A stretch of 64,000 nt of DNA from a virus: IMG/VR virus record IMGVR_UViG_3300042898_003801, positions 1 to 64,000 of that record. One strand, 5' to 3'. The position numbers and the translations under genes were made by a program. Below are positions 7,626-15,412 of this stretch, piece after piece. How positions within the stretch are numbered: the first letter of the stretch is position 1; every line of letters starts with the position of its first letter. Below the pieces are notes generated by a model, which ran no database searches, was not told where the DNA came from, and saw only the letters and a list, made by a program, of their open reading frames with translations.

Positions 7626-8766
7626 AACCTATTACAATAACATCTGTGCAGAGTGGGGAGTGATCCCCACTTCTGACGAATACACTGGTTACGAATCTGT
7701 AGATAGTCAACTCCGAGTGTTGAGCAAACAGGCATGGACTGCTGCAGACGATGCCGGCAAAGAAGCCATACAAGAAGCGGCATTTCAAATATATAGATCA
7801 GTTGGCATTGTTCCTATAACTTATTACAGTTTAGAAGGATGTCGTCAACAGATTCATGCAGTGGCTGCGGCAAAAAAATCGGTTAAAAATAGCACTTTGG
7901 CCATTGGCGGTTCAGCAGGATCAGCATTTGGCCGTTTTTGGTTTCCCAACATGCAGGATGCCAAATGGAACAACAATGACACTGTGAGTATTCGGTCACG
8001 GTTCAATCATGACAACAAACTCAGACGTGCCATTAAGATCTGTTACAAGTTCCGTGACAATGGAGATCAAGCAGTTCATCCTCGGAGTCTTAGAACCGCA
8101 CTGGAATTGGTCAACGGCGGTACCATACAGAATTTCAAGCCAATGAATGCTCAGGCCATATGGGAATACATTTGTCCGGTGTTTCGCGGGCAAGTGTTGG
8201 ATTTTAGCTCAGGCTACGGTGGCCGCATGCTGGGAGCATTGACCAGTAATCTACGCTATCATTATTCGGGTATAGATCCCAACACTCGCACCTATCAAGG
8301 TCTCGTGGCACTGGGCGAATTGATCACTGATTGTGGAATGGGTGCCGGATATGAAATGCACAACTGCGGCAGTGAAGAACTGGAGTCAGCACCTGACGCA
8401 TACGATGCAGCATTTTCAAGTCCGCCTTATTTCAATCTGGAAACCTACTGCGATGAACCCACTCAGTGCATGAATCGCTATCGTAACCTTGATGCTTGGT
8501 TTGAATCTTATGTTGTGCCCACATTGCAAATGATACATCGCAGCTTGTGTTCAGATGGCATATATGCAGTAAACATAGCAGATTATAAAAATGGCAAAGA
8601 GCAGTTTGAAATTGTGGATCGATGGAAAGAAATAAGCAAGCAGGTCGGTTTTGAATACCAAGAAACTGTGAACATGTTATTGACCACACGACCCGGAGTA
8701 GGAAATAACAGAGCTGAGCAGGCTACAAAATCTGAAGGCATTTATATTTTTACCAAAAAACAATAG
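7612..8766 (+). CDS. DNA methyltransferase-like protein (SPPY)
   Basis: 384 residues from a GTG start that overlaps the previous gene by 14 bp. Motif I is visible at about 195-207 (VLDFSSGYGGRML) and the catalytic SPPY at 270-273 followed by FN, the signature of N4-cytosine or N6-adenine amino-methyltransferases. A further strand contains GIYAVNIADYK. The N-terminal 190 residues are helical and may recognise DNA. No restriction enzyme gene is nearby, so protection of phage DNA or epigenetic regulation is more likely than a restriction-modification pair. Confidence 0.8.
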   Translation: MSLIETYYNNICAEWGVIPTSDEYTGYESVDSQLRVLSKQAWTAADDAGKEAIQEAAFQIYRSVGIVPITYYSLEGCRQQIHAVAAAKKSVKNSTLAIGGSAGSAFGRFWFPNMQDAKWNNNDTVSIRSRFNHDNKLRRAIKICYKFRDNGDQAVHPRSLRTALELVNGGTIQNFKPMNAQAIWEYICPVFRGQVLDFSSGYGGRMLGALTSNLRYHYSGIDPNTRTYQGLVALGELITDCGMGAGYEMHNCGSEELESAPDAYDAAFSSPPYFNLETYCDEPTQCMNRYRNLDAWFESYVVPTLQMIHRSLCSDGIYAVNIADYKNGKEQFEIVDRWKEISKQVGFEYQETVNMLLTTRPGVGNNRAEQATKSEGIYIFTKKQ

Positions 8767-8847
8767 TTTGTCAACTAAATGTGTTGCCCAGGCGTTGTAT
8801 ATATGTAGGGATAGAAATTTCTACATTAACCAAAAAGGAAACTTATC

Positions 8848-9069
8848 ATGAAATTAGTCGCAACTTTGATCGCTTCAGCATTTGCTGTCTCTGCTTTTGC
8901 CGCAGAACCTGCCAAGAAAGAAGAAAAGAAAGCTGATGCCAAGCCTGCTGCCACAGCACCTGCTAAACCAGCTGCCGCACCTGCACCAGCAACGCCTGCC
9001 AAAAGTGAGCCTGCTAAGAAGGACGCACCTAAAGCAGACGCCAAGGCAGCTGCACCGGCATCCAAATAA
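8848..9069 (+). CDS. Secreted Ala/Lys/Pro-rich small protein
   Basis: 73 residues. A typical Sec signal peptide (MKLVATLIASAFAVSAFA, cleavage after residue 18) is followed by low-complexity sequence made almost only of A, K, P, E and D. An AAAAAGGAAA ribosome binding site precedes the ATG. The mature product would be a disordered periplasmic peptide. Bacteria carry similar KPA-rich exported proteins of unknown role. The GC-rich repetitive codons (GCN, AAG, CCT) stand out from the neighbours and suggest acquisition from a host. Confidence 0.7.
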   Translation: MKLVATLIASAFAVSAFAAEPAKKEEKKADAKPAATAPAKPAAAPAPATPAKSEPAKKDAPKADAKAAAPASK

Positions 9070-9250
9070 TCTAGATGACAATGATGACTTCATAATAGAC
9101 GATGAAGTCACATTTGGACGTAATCGCAGGAGTTTAGAGTTTGGAAAAGTAGTACACGATGATGAAGAACTTTCTGATTATGTCCAAGATAGATTAGCAT
9201 TGGCAAGATCCTTGGCAATGCAAGCATACAAAAAAGCCCACGCTACGTAA
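9070..9250 (+). pseudogene. Headless remnant of a small phage gene family
   Basis: Downstream of the secreted peptide there is an open frame encoding about 55 residues (DDFIIDDEVTF to YKKAHAT) without any ATG, GTG or TTG until near its end. It shares a 17-bp identical stretch (TCATAATAGACGATGAA) and the protein pattern IIDDE...YVQ..LALA with the gene at 15934-16179. It therefore looks like the C-terminal half of a paralogue whose N-terminal half was lost or replaced by the gene at 8848. A +1 frameshift from that gene could in principle reach it. That is speculative. Confidence 0.55.
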
Positions 9251-9267
9251 AAGTGCCTGGGCTTTTT
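9232..9267 (+). terminator. Rho-independent terminator
   Basis: AAAAGCCCA (9232-9240) pairs with TGGGCTTTT (9258-9266) and is followed by T residues. It overlaps the 3' end of the headless fragment, so that fragment was probably once the end of a real transcription unit. Confidence 0.75.
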
Positions 9268-9284
9268 ATTTGAATATATACACT

Positions 9285-10187
9285 ATGTTAGAATATGAAC
9301 TGTCACAAACAGGCATTGGGTCAACACTGTCAATATTGTCAATGCTGTTGCATTCTGGAGAACCCATTACTCTGCATACGCCAGCATCAAACACAACTCT
9401 TAGAGAAATAAAAAAAATCTTTCAAATTGAACAATTGACCATTGTTGACAAACAGGCATTGGAAGATGATCTAATATTAAAATGCACAGACAAAGGTAAA
9501 TTTTTTAGTCCGTATCTTCATAATGATAATTTGGCTTTGTTTGGTAAACAATATCCTATCTCTGACCAGCGCAAACCATGCATTGGATTGGCCACCTGGG
9601 ACCTGCAGTATGAATTTGCAAACAATGCATTTCCTTACAATCGATTATATTCAAAAGAATTCTGGAGTGAAATTTTTCAGTTGGCGCAATCAGCGGGATA
9701 TGATGTCATAACATTTAACAGATTAGATACCAGCATTGAACAAAAAGTCTGGCAGCTAAATGAACTATGTGATTGTGTGATTGGCTACGAAGGCGGCATG
9801 TGTCATCTTGCTCACACATTGTCAATCCCTACTGTAATAATGCCCTGGCATCATTATGAGGATGGACGTTCTCCTGACTCTGATATGTTTTATGTACCAC
9901 AAAAATTACACCTAGATCCCAAAACTTATTTTGTCAAAGACGAGCAAGAAATACTGTCTTGGACTCCAACATATTTTGCTGAACTAATAACACAGTTGCA
10001 CGACAGTCAGGGAAATAGTGTATTTTTTAATAGTGACCTTATTATAAGCCCGCCCAATCTTAAAAGTGTTGCAATAAAAACTGTTGATGGACAAGAGTTA
10101 AACATAGTGTTGTCACAGTTTGAATTAGATTTCATTAAAAAATACATAAAAAATATTGCAATTGCCGGAATCAAATATTCCATATAA
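9285..10187 (+). CDS. GT9/heptosyltransferase-like glycosyltransferase
   Basis: About 300 residues. The segment CDCVIGYEGGMCHLAHTL followed by SIPTVIMPW has the glycine-rich nucleotide-sugar binding layout of the C-terminal half of GT-B enzymes of family 9 (ADP-heptose transferases). The N-terminal half (TGIGSTLSILSMLLHSG) resembles their G-x-G loop. The start could be the ATG at 9285 or a TTG at 9270, which lies inside the terminator, so the ATG is preferred. It would transfer a sugar to a glycan or protein. The acceptor is unknown. The next gene is an SGNH hydrolase, which fits glycan modification. Confidence 0.6.
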   Translation: MLEYELSQTGIGSTLSILSMLLHSGEPITLHTPASNTTLREIKKIFQIEQLTIVDKQALEDDLILKCTDKGKFFSPYLHNDNLALFGKQYPISDQRKPCIGLATWDLQYEFANNAFPYNRLYSKEFWSEIFQLAQSAGYDVITFNRLDTSIEQKVWQLNELCDCVIGYEGGMCHLAHTLSIPTVIMPWHHYEDGRSPDSDMFYVPQKLHLDPKTYFVKDEQEILSWTPTYFAELITQLHDSQGNSVFFNSDLIISPPNLKSVAIKTVDGQELNIVLSQFELDFIKKYIKNIAIAGIKYSI

Positions 10188-10198
10188 AGTAGGATAAT

Positions 10199-10960
10199 AT
10201 GTCACGAATAATAGCGTTTGGAGATAGTTTTGTTGTGGGCGACCAAGATGATTTTGGCCCTGCTGATATAAACTACAATCCAAAATTTCCACCAACACAC
10301 AACATGCCGCCGATTGAAAGAGAAGAATATCTTAAAAACAATGTTAGTTTTGCGGCCATTATTGCAAAAAAATTAAATTGCGAATTTCTTAACAAGGCAG
10401 GAAGAGGACATAGCAATTTTTACCAGTTGGATAGATTAATGAGAATTATCTACAATGGATTATTAACAGAAAAAGACACAATATTGTTTGGGATTACCAC
10501 CACCTATAGAGATAGAAGAAGTCTGTCAGTCAATAATAAAGGTATAAATGACAATGGATTAGTAGAAAATCAGAATTTACGTTTTGTTGAGATATTTGAT
10601 TTATTTTATATTATATCTGCATTGGATCAAATATCTAAGAAATACAAAGTAAATATAATCAAATTTAATTTATTTGATAATCCATTGTATAGTTTTGAAG
10701 ATCATTTAAATAGTTTTGATAAGATTCTTGAAACTGACAATTTCTTGGGTCATCAGTTTAATAATAATACTCTAGTAGATATACTCAATGATACTTGGGG
10801 GCAAAATTATAATAAAAGGCCACCTTATCACACTGAATTAACAGTATCGGATGCATACAAAAAATATTATACATGGAATAATCATCCTTCAATATTGGGA
10901 CATCAGAAAATTGCAGATTGGTTTTTACAAAATATCAACTGGTCCGATTTAATAAAGTAG
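10199..10960 (+). CDS. SGNH/GDSL hydrolase-like protein (copy 1)
   Basis: 253 residues. Block I is IAFGDSFVVG (nucleophile Ser within GDSF, near residue 10), a GxxxN-like block follows in KAGRGHSNFY, and the last block NNHPSILGHQKIADW supplies the catalytic His of the DxxH region. SGNH enzymes are esterases or acyltransferases acting on acylated sugars or lipids. The gene is visibly more AT-rich than its surroundings and is one of seven such genes in this window. AGGA ribosome binding site eight bases before the ATG. Confidence 0.75.
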   Translation: MSRIIAFGDSFVVGDQDDFGPADINYNPKFPPTHNMPPIEREEYLKNNVSFAAIIAKKLNCEFLNKAGRGHSNFYQLDRLMRIIYNGLLTEKDTILFGITTTYRDRRSLSVNNKGINDNGLVENQNLRFVEIFDLFYIISALDQISKKYKVNIIKFNLFDNPLYSFEDHLNSFDKILETDNFLGHQFNNNTLVDILNDTWGQNYNKRPPYHTELTVSDAYKKYYTWNNHPSILGHQKIADWFLQNINWSDLIK

Positions 10961-10978
10961 TGCTAAAAAACAACACCT

Positions 10979-11009
10979 AAAACCCTGTATTTTATAGGGG
11001 TTTTTTGTG
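10979..11009 (+). terminator. Rho-independent terminator
   Basis: AAAACCCT and AGGGGTTTTTT form a stem (one bulged G) with an AT loop and T run 18 bp after the SGNH gene. Confidence 0.75.
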
Positions 11010-11032
11010 GCTAAAATACAACAAAATTTTGG

Positions 11033-11061
11033 TTGACCCAAAATGCCCGATTTGCTATAAT
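11033..11061 (+). promoter_or_regulatory. Sigma-70-type promoter (cassette 1)
   Basis: TTGACC (11033-11038), 17 bp, TATAAT (11056-11061). The expected transcription start is at or next to the ATG at 11068, so the mRNA would be nearly leaderless. First of a series of near-identical promoters. Confidence 0.85.
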
Positions 11062-11067
11062 ACTAAC

Positions 11068-11382
11068 ATGAAGACAAGAAAACGCCGTCAAGACACCAAG
11101 CATGCAGTTTACATGTTAGTAAACACTAACACCAATGAGTCATATATTGGCATCACTGTATGCGGCTCGCAAGTAAAAAAAGCATTGAAAGTTCGCTTCC
11201 AAAAGCATGTGCGTCGCGCACTGACTGAAAACAAAACGTGGGCTTTATGCAACAGCATCCGCGAACACGGAGCAGAAGCTTTTGCAGTACTTTTAGTTGA
11301 CATTGTGCGTGGACGCAAACCAGCTCATGCAGTAGAACGCGAGCTAATCAATGGCGAAAATCCAGCTCTGAACAGTCACTAA
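11068..11382 (+). CDS. GIY-YIG endonuclease-like protein
   Basis: 104 residues. The GIY-YIG core is visible: YMLVNTNTNESYIGIT (residues 15-30), then a basic helix with KVRFQKHVRRAL and a C-terminal ERELI.GENPALN in which the Glu and Asn take the metal-binding and catalytic positions of small GIY-YIG domains. The start at 11068 is forced by the promoter ending at 11061, since any longer reading would include the promoter. It could be a stand-alone homing-type endonuclease or a nuclease acting on host DNA. Confidence 0.75.
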   Translation: MKTRKRRQDTKHAVYMLVNTNTNESYIGITVCGSQVKKALKVRFQKHVRRALTENKTWALCNSIREHGAEAFAVLLVDIVRGRKPAHAVERELINGENPALNSH

Positions 11383-11386
11383 ACGG

Positions 11387-11415
11387 TTGACCCAAAACAC
11401 AAGATCGGTTATAAT
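11387..11415 (+). promoter_or_regulatory. Sigma-70-type promoter (cassette 2)
   Basis: TTGACC (11387-11392), 17 bp, TATAAT (11410-11415). The leader AACAGCATG...AAAAAGGAGTTCAAA carries a strong Shine-Dalgarno 6 bases before the ATG at 11446. Confidence 0.88.
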
Positions 11416-11445
11416 AACAGCATGTTAAGCAAAAAGGAGTTCAAA

Positions 11446-11763
11446 ATGGTAGATGAAAAGTACAAATCTCAGTTTTATTTAGACTGGACCAATGATGAAA
11501 CTGGTCCAGTTGCTCGCTGGCATTCCAACGATAAAATTCCTTTTGCAGACATGTTGCAAAATTTTGTAGATGCAGGTTGGATGGATGCTCAGATACAATC
11601 CAACAGTTTGGCTCAACGCATAATTGAAGACCGTGCCGCTATTGAAGCTTATCGTGCCAACTATCGTGGTCCTAGCACAGAAGAAATGTTAGAAGCCCGC
11701 GCCGAATTTGGCCCTGGTGCCCGAGTGGTAAATGTGTTGACCGGCGCATCATATACAGTTTAA
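11446..11763 (+). CDS. Small early phage protein, unknown
   Basis: 105 residues from the ATG at 11446, which sits behind AAGGAG. An in-frame ATG at 11422 lies almost at the expected transcription start and is less likely. Acidic and aromatic-rich N-terminus, helix in the middle (LAQRIIEDRAAIEAYRANY), no recognised family. First gene of a run of co-directional small genes to 13319. Confidence 0.7.
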   Translation: MVDEKYKSQFYLDWTNDETGPVARWHSNDKIPFADMLQNFVDAGWMDAQIQSNSLAQRIIEDRAAIEAYRANYRGPSTEEMLEARAEFGPGARVVNVLTGASYTV

Positions 11764-11773
11764 GGAGAGACAG

Positions 11774-12142
11774 ATGTTTACAGTATGGGAAGACATGACA
11801 CAATTAGAGCAGGCCCAAGCTACCTTTTGGGACATGTATAAAGATGCTTACGGCTTCCGTCCCCGTCACATTGACACCTCTACCTGGACTCTTGAGCAGT
11901 TCGATGCAGAGTTCGAAGGTCTCGGTGTAGCAATCGATGCGGCCGACCAAGAACGCAAAACAGCCGAAGCTCGGGCTGTAGAAACATTTGAGCGCCGTGT
12001 TGCTGAATTGATCAGCATGGGTGCCAAAGACTTGGCCATGGCCATGCGTTGGATCCACGAAGCAGAAGAGACCAACGGTGACGACAGTTACCTTGCTTGG
12101 ACACTGGGCTTGCCCTATATGTACTTCCGCAAAGCGGGTTAA
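11774..12142 (+). CDS. Conserved small phage protein
   Basis: 122 residues, mostly helical. The segment YKDAYGFRPRHID is a hallmark of a widespread phage hypothetical family that I recognise by pattern but that has no known function. AAGGAGA precedes the ATG. Confidence 0.75.
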   Translation: MFTVWEDMTQLEQAQATFWDMYKDAYGFRPRHIDTSTWTLEQFDAEFEGLGVAIDAADQERKTAEARAVETFERRVAELISMGAKDLAMAMRWIHEAEETNGDDSYLAWTLGLPYMYFRKAG

Positions 12143-12152
12143 GGAGAATTCA

Positions 12153-12386
12153 ATGAAGACAGGTTACAAAGCAGAATACAATGGTTGTACATACGAAGTC
12201 GAGCACGGTGATGCGTTTGATCGTGGTTCAGCAGACAGCTACTACGGTCGCCCACGTAGACCGCACAAAGGCGGAGTGGGTGGTGATTCGGGTTCTTTAA
12301 ACATAAACCTTACACCGCAAGAGATTGCAGACTACATGGCCGGTTACGACTGGAACGAAGCCGACGGCAACAAAAAGGATTGGTAA
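12153..12386 (+). CDS. Conserved small phage protein
   Basis: 77 residues from the ATG behind AAGGAG. The pattern DAFDRGSADSYYGRP..PHK, a Gly-rich linker, then LTPQEIADYMAGYDWNEADG is a small family found in many unrelated tailed phages. It ends KKDW. Function unknown. The next gene starts on the last base of its stop. Confidence 0.75.
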   Translation: MKTGYKAEYNGCTYEVEHGDAFDRGSADSYYGRPRRPHKGGVGGDSGSLNINLTPQEIADYMAGYDWNEADGNKKDW

Positions 12387-12631
12387 TGAATGATTTAGAA
12401 TTGCATGGGCTGAACGCTCGCCAACAGGTGCTGGCAGACATCATGTGGAGTCTTGAAGAATACGACCAAGTTCAGGCCTTTATCAACACCTTGCCCAAGC
12501 GAGAAAAGATTGAGTGTGAAGGCATCATTGAAATGATGAAAATGGCCGTAGTTGAACAATGCCGCACTGGCGTTGAAAACACCAAAGAAGCTGATAAAAT
12601 TATTAAACAAATACGTTCTAAAAAGGATTGA
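12386..12631 (+). CDS. Small helical phage protein
   Basis: 81 residues from the ATG that overlaps the preceding TAA by one base. Almost entirely helical, with a central EYDQVQAFINTLPKREK segment. No family recognised. Confidence 0.6.
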   Translation: MNDLELHGLNARQQVLADIMWSLEEYDQVQAFINTLPKREKIECEGIIEMMKMAVVEQCRTGVENTKEADKIIKQIRSKKD

Positions 12632-12632
12632 T

Positions 12633-12806
12633 ATGGGACAGATGAAATCATTGTTTGTGGAGTTTTTAGAGAAATACGAATCATGCACTCCGGAAGAAAT
12701 TCAGGAAGAGCTAGACCTGTACAATAGTCTGCAGAGTCGAGGTGTGACTGACGAAATTCGTATTTCATTCTTGGAACAATTATTGACTAATAAAGAGGTG
12801 GCATAA
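12633..12806 (+). CDS. Small phage protein
   Basis: 57 residues from ATGGGACAG, one base after the previous stop and behind AAAAGGATTG. Acidic and helical (ESCTPEEIQEELDLYNSL). Its stop overlaps the next ATG by one base. Unknown function. Confidence 0.6.
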   Translation: MGQMKSLFVEFLEKYESCTPEEIQEELDLYNSLQSRGVTDEIRISFLEQLLTNKEVA

Positions 12807-13078
12807 TGGATATCAAAGAAATCAACAATGCAATCATGTTCAATGGATTAACCAATGAGCAGTTGGAATCTGTTATGATGGCAGTGAAATTTGCTCGAAC
12901 CCAACTGGTAATCAACAACAAACGGTCGTTGTGTATTGGGGATCGTGTTAAGTTTACCAGCAATCGCAATGGCCGTACTTATCTTGGCACAGTTGAAAAA
13001 ATTGCCATCAAGTATATCACAGTTCACACCGGCGGCTCTTTGTTTAGAGTTCCAGCAAACATGTTAGAGGCGGCATGA
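12806..13078 (+). CDS. Conserved small phage protein with SH3-like barrel pattern
   Basis: 90 residues. An N-terminal helical part is followed by LCIGDRVKFTSNRNGRTYLG, then TVEKIAIKYITV and LFRVPANMLEAA, a five-strand pattern typical of KOW/SH3-like small barrels. The same sequence pattern occurs in cyanophage-type myoviruses, as I recall. RNA or DNA binding is plausible but unproven. AGAGGTGGC ribosome binding site. Confidence 0.7.
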   Translation: MDIKEINNAIMFNGLTNEQLESVMMAVKFARTQLVINNKRSLCIGDRVKFTSNRNGRTYLGTVEKIAIKYITVHTGGSLFRVPANMLEAA

Positions 13079-13091
13079 TAGCCGAGTTAAA

Positions 13092-13319
13092 TTGTTTTTT
13101 GTAGTGTATCGGGTGAAATCGGGTCACTGCATAAGTGTGTATGATCGCGAAAGTTCAGCCAAGGCTCAGGTCACACGAAATAATCGTGTCCTGATGATGG
13201 ATATATTACGGGGTGAAAACCGACCAATTAATTGGTGGCCAGGCCGTCGAGAAGAATGGGCCTATTGCAATTATGCAGACTATGCAGCCCATTTTTACAA
13301 GGCCTACAAAGCCAAATAA
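13092..13319 (+). CDS. Conserved small phage protein
   Basis: 75 residues from a TTG at 13092. No good ATG is available and the family I recall begins with an MFxVVY-like strand, which supports this start. SAKAQVTRNN and WAYCNYADYAAHF are characteristic. Function unknown. Confidence 0.55.
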   Translation: MFFVVYRVKSGHCISVYDRESSAKAQVTRNNRVLMMDILRGENRPINWWPGRREEWAYCNYADYAAHFYKAYKAK

Positions 13320-13346
13320 GTGTTGCAAAAAAACAACACAAAAAGG

Positions 13347-13375
13347 TTGACCAAAAACACCCGTTTTGCTATAAT
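13347..13375 (+). promoter_or_regulatory. Sigma-70-type promoter (cassette 3)
   Basis: TTGACC (13347-13352), 17 bp, TATAAT (13370-13375), followed by the leader element ATAGTAAGAAACAAGGAGTT before ATG 13406. Confidence 0.88.
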
Positions 13376-13405
13376 AGAAGTATAGTAAGAAACAAGGAGT
13401 TAAAG

Positions 13406-13669
13406 ATGACTTTAAGATACGAAACAGTTGGTGAAATGATCACTCAGCACCAGCAAGAAAAATTTGAAAGCGATGTAACTTACATTGTTCGTCCGTTGCT
13501 AAATGACAACGAACATGCTGGTTTTTTTGGAGAAACTGGCACCTTGTTTGCTGCTTGTTCTGAGTTGACTGCCCAGACCATTTTTGACCGATTGATCCTG
13601 GAATTTGGTGTGGGAAAAGTGCAACTCAACGGCCCAATTCAAGGCGAATACGCCTATGATTTTGTGTGA
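13406..13669 (+). CDS. Small early phage protein, unknown
   Basis: 87 residues from the ATG behind AAGGAG in the repeated promoter-leader cassette. It has the look of a small alpha/beta domain (SDVTYIVRPLLND, GTLFAACSELTAQTIFDRL). No family recognised. Monocistronic by layout, because the next promoter follows 7 bp after its stop. Confidence 0.7.
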   Translation: MTLRYETVGEMITQHQQEKFESDVTYIVRPLLNDNEHAGFFGETGTLFAACSELTAQTIFDRLILEFGVGKVQLNGPIQGEYAYDFV

Positions 13670-13675
13670 AAACGG

Positions 13676-13704
13676 TTGACCAAAAATACCCAATTTGTTA
13701 TAAT
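13676..13704 (+). promoter_or_regulatory. Sigma-70-type promoter (cassette 4)
   Basis: TTGACC (13676-13681), 17 bp, TATAAT (13699-13704), then ACAGCATAGTAAGTAAAAAGGAG leader to ATG 13735. Confidence 0.88.
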
Positions 13705-13734
13705 AACAGCATAGTAAGTAAAAAGGAGATAGTT

Positions 13735-14088
13735 ATGCAAGCAGTCGCAACAGTGATCACAGAGCAGTTGGTACAAGACGCTACCAACGAAGCAGGCATC
13801 CAAGCCCGTACTGCCGCCAAGGCATTCCACGCCAAGCATGGCGATCGTGATGCTTGTGGCTTTGCCTGGGTTAACGTCTACGGCGTTCGCTCAAACAGCA
13901 AGCTGGGCAAGTGGTTGGCAGCCGCAGGCTTCCGCAAAGACTACACGGGTGCCTTGTGCCTGTGGAACCCCAGTGGTTTCCCTACACAAAGCATCAGCAT
14001 CTTGGAAGCCGGCGCCGAAGCCTACGCCGAAGTACTGAAGAACAAGCTGGGTCTGGATCGTGTTTACGCAGGTTCACGGTTAGATTGA
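13735..14088 (+). CDS. Conserved small phage protein
   Basis: 117 residues. The core DACGFAWVNVYGVRSNSKLG, KWLAAAGFRKDY, LWNPSG and the end YAGSRLD is a well conserved family in large tailed phages as I recall. No function is known. The start is set by the cassette ribosome binding site AAGGAG. More GC-rich and Ala-rich than the accessory genes. Confidence 0.8.
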   Translation: MQAVATVITEQLVQDATNEAGIQARTAAKAFHAKHGDRDACGFAWVNVYGVRSNSKLGKWLAAAGFRKDYTGALCLWNPSGFPTQSISILEAGAEAYAEVLKNKLGLDRVYAGSRLD

Positions 14089-14117
14089 TTGACCAATAAA
14101 TTCCGATCTGTTATAAT
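14089..14117 (+). promoter_or_regulatory. Sigma-70-type promoter (cassette 5)
   Basis: TTGACC (14089-14094), 17 bp, TATAAT (14112-14117), then GTATAGTAATTAAAAAGGAG leader to ATG 14148. It begins one base after the preceding stop codon. Confidence 0.88.
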
Positions 14118-14147
14118 ACTTGTATAGTAATTAAAAAGGAGTTCAAG

Positions 14148-14426
14148 ATGAGTTATGTAATTGTTGCCAAAGGTACTGGTCTTATTGTCACAGACGGTCC
14201 CAACCGAACTCGTGCCTACAAAACTTTTGGTGCCGCCAAAGCCACCCGCACTCGTCTGTGTAACAAGGCAGGTTGGAACGAAAGCCAACTGAACATTGTA
14301 GATCGCGGCACTTACACTGCACCCCGGATCACTGTTCGCAATTTAATGACAGGCAAGCCGGTAGAGATTGATGCAGACACTCCGTGGTCATGCAACCCGG
14401 CTTCGGAAACTTATTGGAGCATGTGA
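14148..14426 (+). CDS. Conserved small phage protein
   Basis: 92 residues beginning MSYVIVAKGTG, with TKAFGAAKATRTRLC-like basic helix and an IDADTPWSCNPASETYWSM end. The family is familiar from T4-like phages but has no function. First gene of a unit that runs to 15376. Confidence 0.7.
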   Translation: MSYVIVAKGTGLIVTDGPNRTRAYKTFGAAKATRTRLCNKAGWNESQLNIVDRGTYTAPRITVRNLMTGKPVEIDADTPWSCNPASETYWSM

Positions 14427-14509
14427 TGACAGATTTAGAAATTATTGTAACAACAGCAGTGGTCGTTGTGATCTTTGCTGTGAAGGTTTGGATTCTCACA
14501 AAGATTTAA
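14426..14509 (+). CDS. Tiny single-pass membrane peptide
   Basis: A 27-residue open frame (MTDLEIIVTTAVVVV... ending ILTKI) starts on the last base of the preceding stop codon (TGATG). It is one hydrophobic helix of about 19 residues followed by a Lys. Position in a coupled series and the clean membrane pattern support it. No ribosome binding site of its own is needed. Function unknown. Confidence 0.5.
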   Translation: MTDLEIIVTTAVVVVIFAVKVWILTKI

Positions 14510-14530
14510 GGCAACAAAAGGAGCAAAAAG

Positions 14531-15238
14531 ATGCAATATTATATGCCAGGCAAATACCCAAAATCAACTCGTTCAGCCGCACCCGGTACCAAGTATCCAG
14601 TGGCCCTGGTTTGGGCAGCGGCCATTGCAGCACATCGTATCAATGATAACCGTTATATCAAGGCCACTGAATGGGATCACCAAGCAGATCCACCTGTGTT
14701 GAAATTTAAAACCAGTCGCGAAGTGTTTGCAGAATTGCTGACTGACCCAACTCAGTTGACTGCCGAAGATTACCAAGCTGGTCAAGAGTGTTTGGATTGG
14801 GTGCGTGGTGACTTCACTGTCAAAGCCCTAAAAGGTCAATTGAGCGAATTTGATCTAAGTGTGCAAAAGGTCGTTGCAGTAGAGGAAAGTTTTGATTCCA
14901 ATTTGGATCGACTGGCCTTGGCCATTGTTCCATGCTTGCCAGCAAGCCAAGCTCGTGGCCAGGCTCGTGCAGAAACAGATTCGAGACTGCGTCAAACTGC
15001 CAATGAACACATTGGCCGTGTGGGTGAAAAAGTCAGTTTAGAAGTAGAAGTTTTGAGAGCTTCTTACAGCGCCAACTACAATGTTTGGTTTGTAGCTGCG
15101 GTTGATAGTCAAAATCGTAGTGTGTTTTTTAGCTACCGCGCTCCTATTGAAACAGGACCCGGTACAAAGATCCGTGGCACTGTCAAAGCTCACCGTGACA
15201 ATAACACCACCCAACTCAACCGTGTGAGCATTATCTAA
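14531..15238 (+). CDS. Conserved phage protein with possible C-terminal OB-like domain
   Basis: 235 residues. The N-terminal half is helical. The C-terminal 75 residues (GEKVSLEVEVLRASYSANY, VWFVAAVDSQNRSVFFSY, IRGTVKAHRDNN) have a five-strand pattern like an OB-fold, with KIRGTVKAH at the place where tRNA- and ssDNA-binding OB proteins have their last strands. A nucleic-acid-binding role is possible. AAGGAGCAAAAAG ribosome binding site. Confidence 0.65.
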   Translation: MQYYMPGKYPKSTRSAAPGTKYPVALVWAAAIAAHRINDNRYIKATEWDHQADPPVLKFKTSREVFAELLTDPTQLTAEDYQAGQECLDWVRGDFTVKALKGQLSEFDLSVQKVVAVEESFDSNLDRLALAIVPCLPASQARGQARAETDSRLRQTANEHIGRVGEKVSLEVEVLRASYSANYNVWFVAAVDSQNRSVFFSYRAPIETGPGTKIRGTVKAHRDNNTTQLNRVSII

Positions 15239-15247
15239 GGAAATATC

Positions 15248-15376
15248 ATGAGCAAACTCATAATTGGATTCATTTTAGGCTTGGTGGTCAGTGCCGTTGG
15301 ATTTTCGGGCATTGCTCGAATGTTTGACAAGGGCGTTCAGACCATCCAAACTCAAAGCAAAGAATTGGCCCAGTGA
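15248..15376 (+). CDS. Small conserved membrane protein
   Basis: 42 residues, MSKLIIGFILGLVVSAVGFS then a basic or amphipathic tail ending QTQSKELAQ, nine bases after the preceding stop and behind AAGGAAAT. A single N-terminal membrane helix. I recall nearly identical tiny proteins as a near-universal feature of cyanophage-type genomes. Function unknown. Confidence 0.65.
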   Translation: MSKLIIGFILGLVVSAVGFSGIARMFDKGVQTIQTQSKELAQ

Positions 15377-15412
15377 TTCGGGCAAACCCAATCAAAATTA
15401 TTGCAAAAAGAC

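Noticed and set aside
8768-8803. Sigma-70 promoter before the secreted peptide gene
   Set aside because: TTGTCA and TTGCCC are present but no -10 hexamer stands at 16-18 bp from either. TATATA lies at the wrong distance.
8826-9111. Two minus-strand Ala/Gly- or Cys/Arg-rich frames
   Set aside because: They mirror the low-complexity codons of the secreted KPA peptide gene and have no ribosome binding site or promoter of their own.
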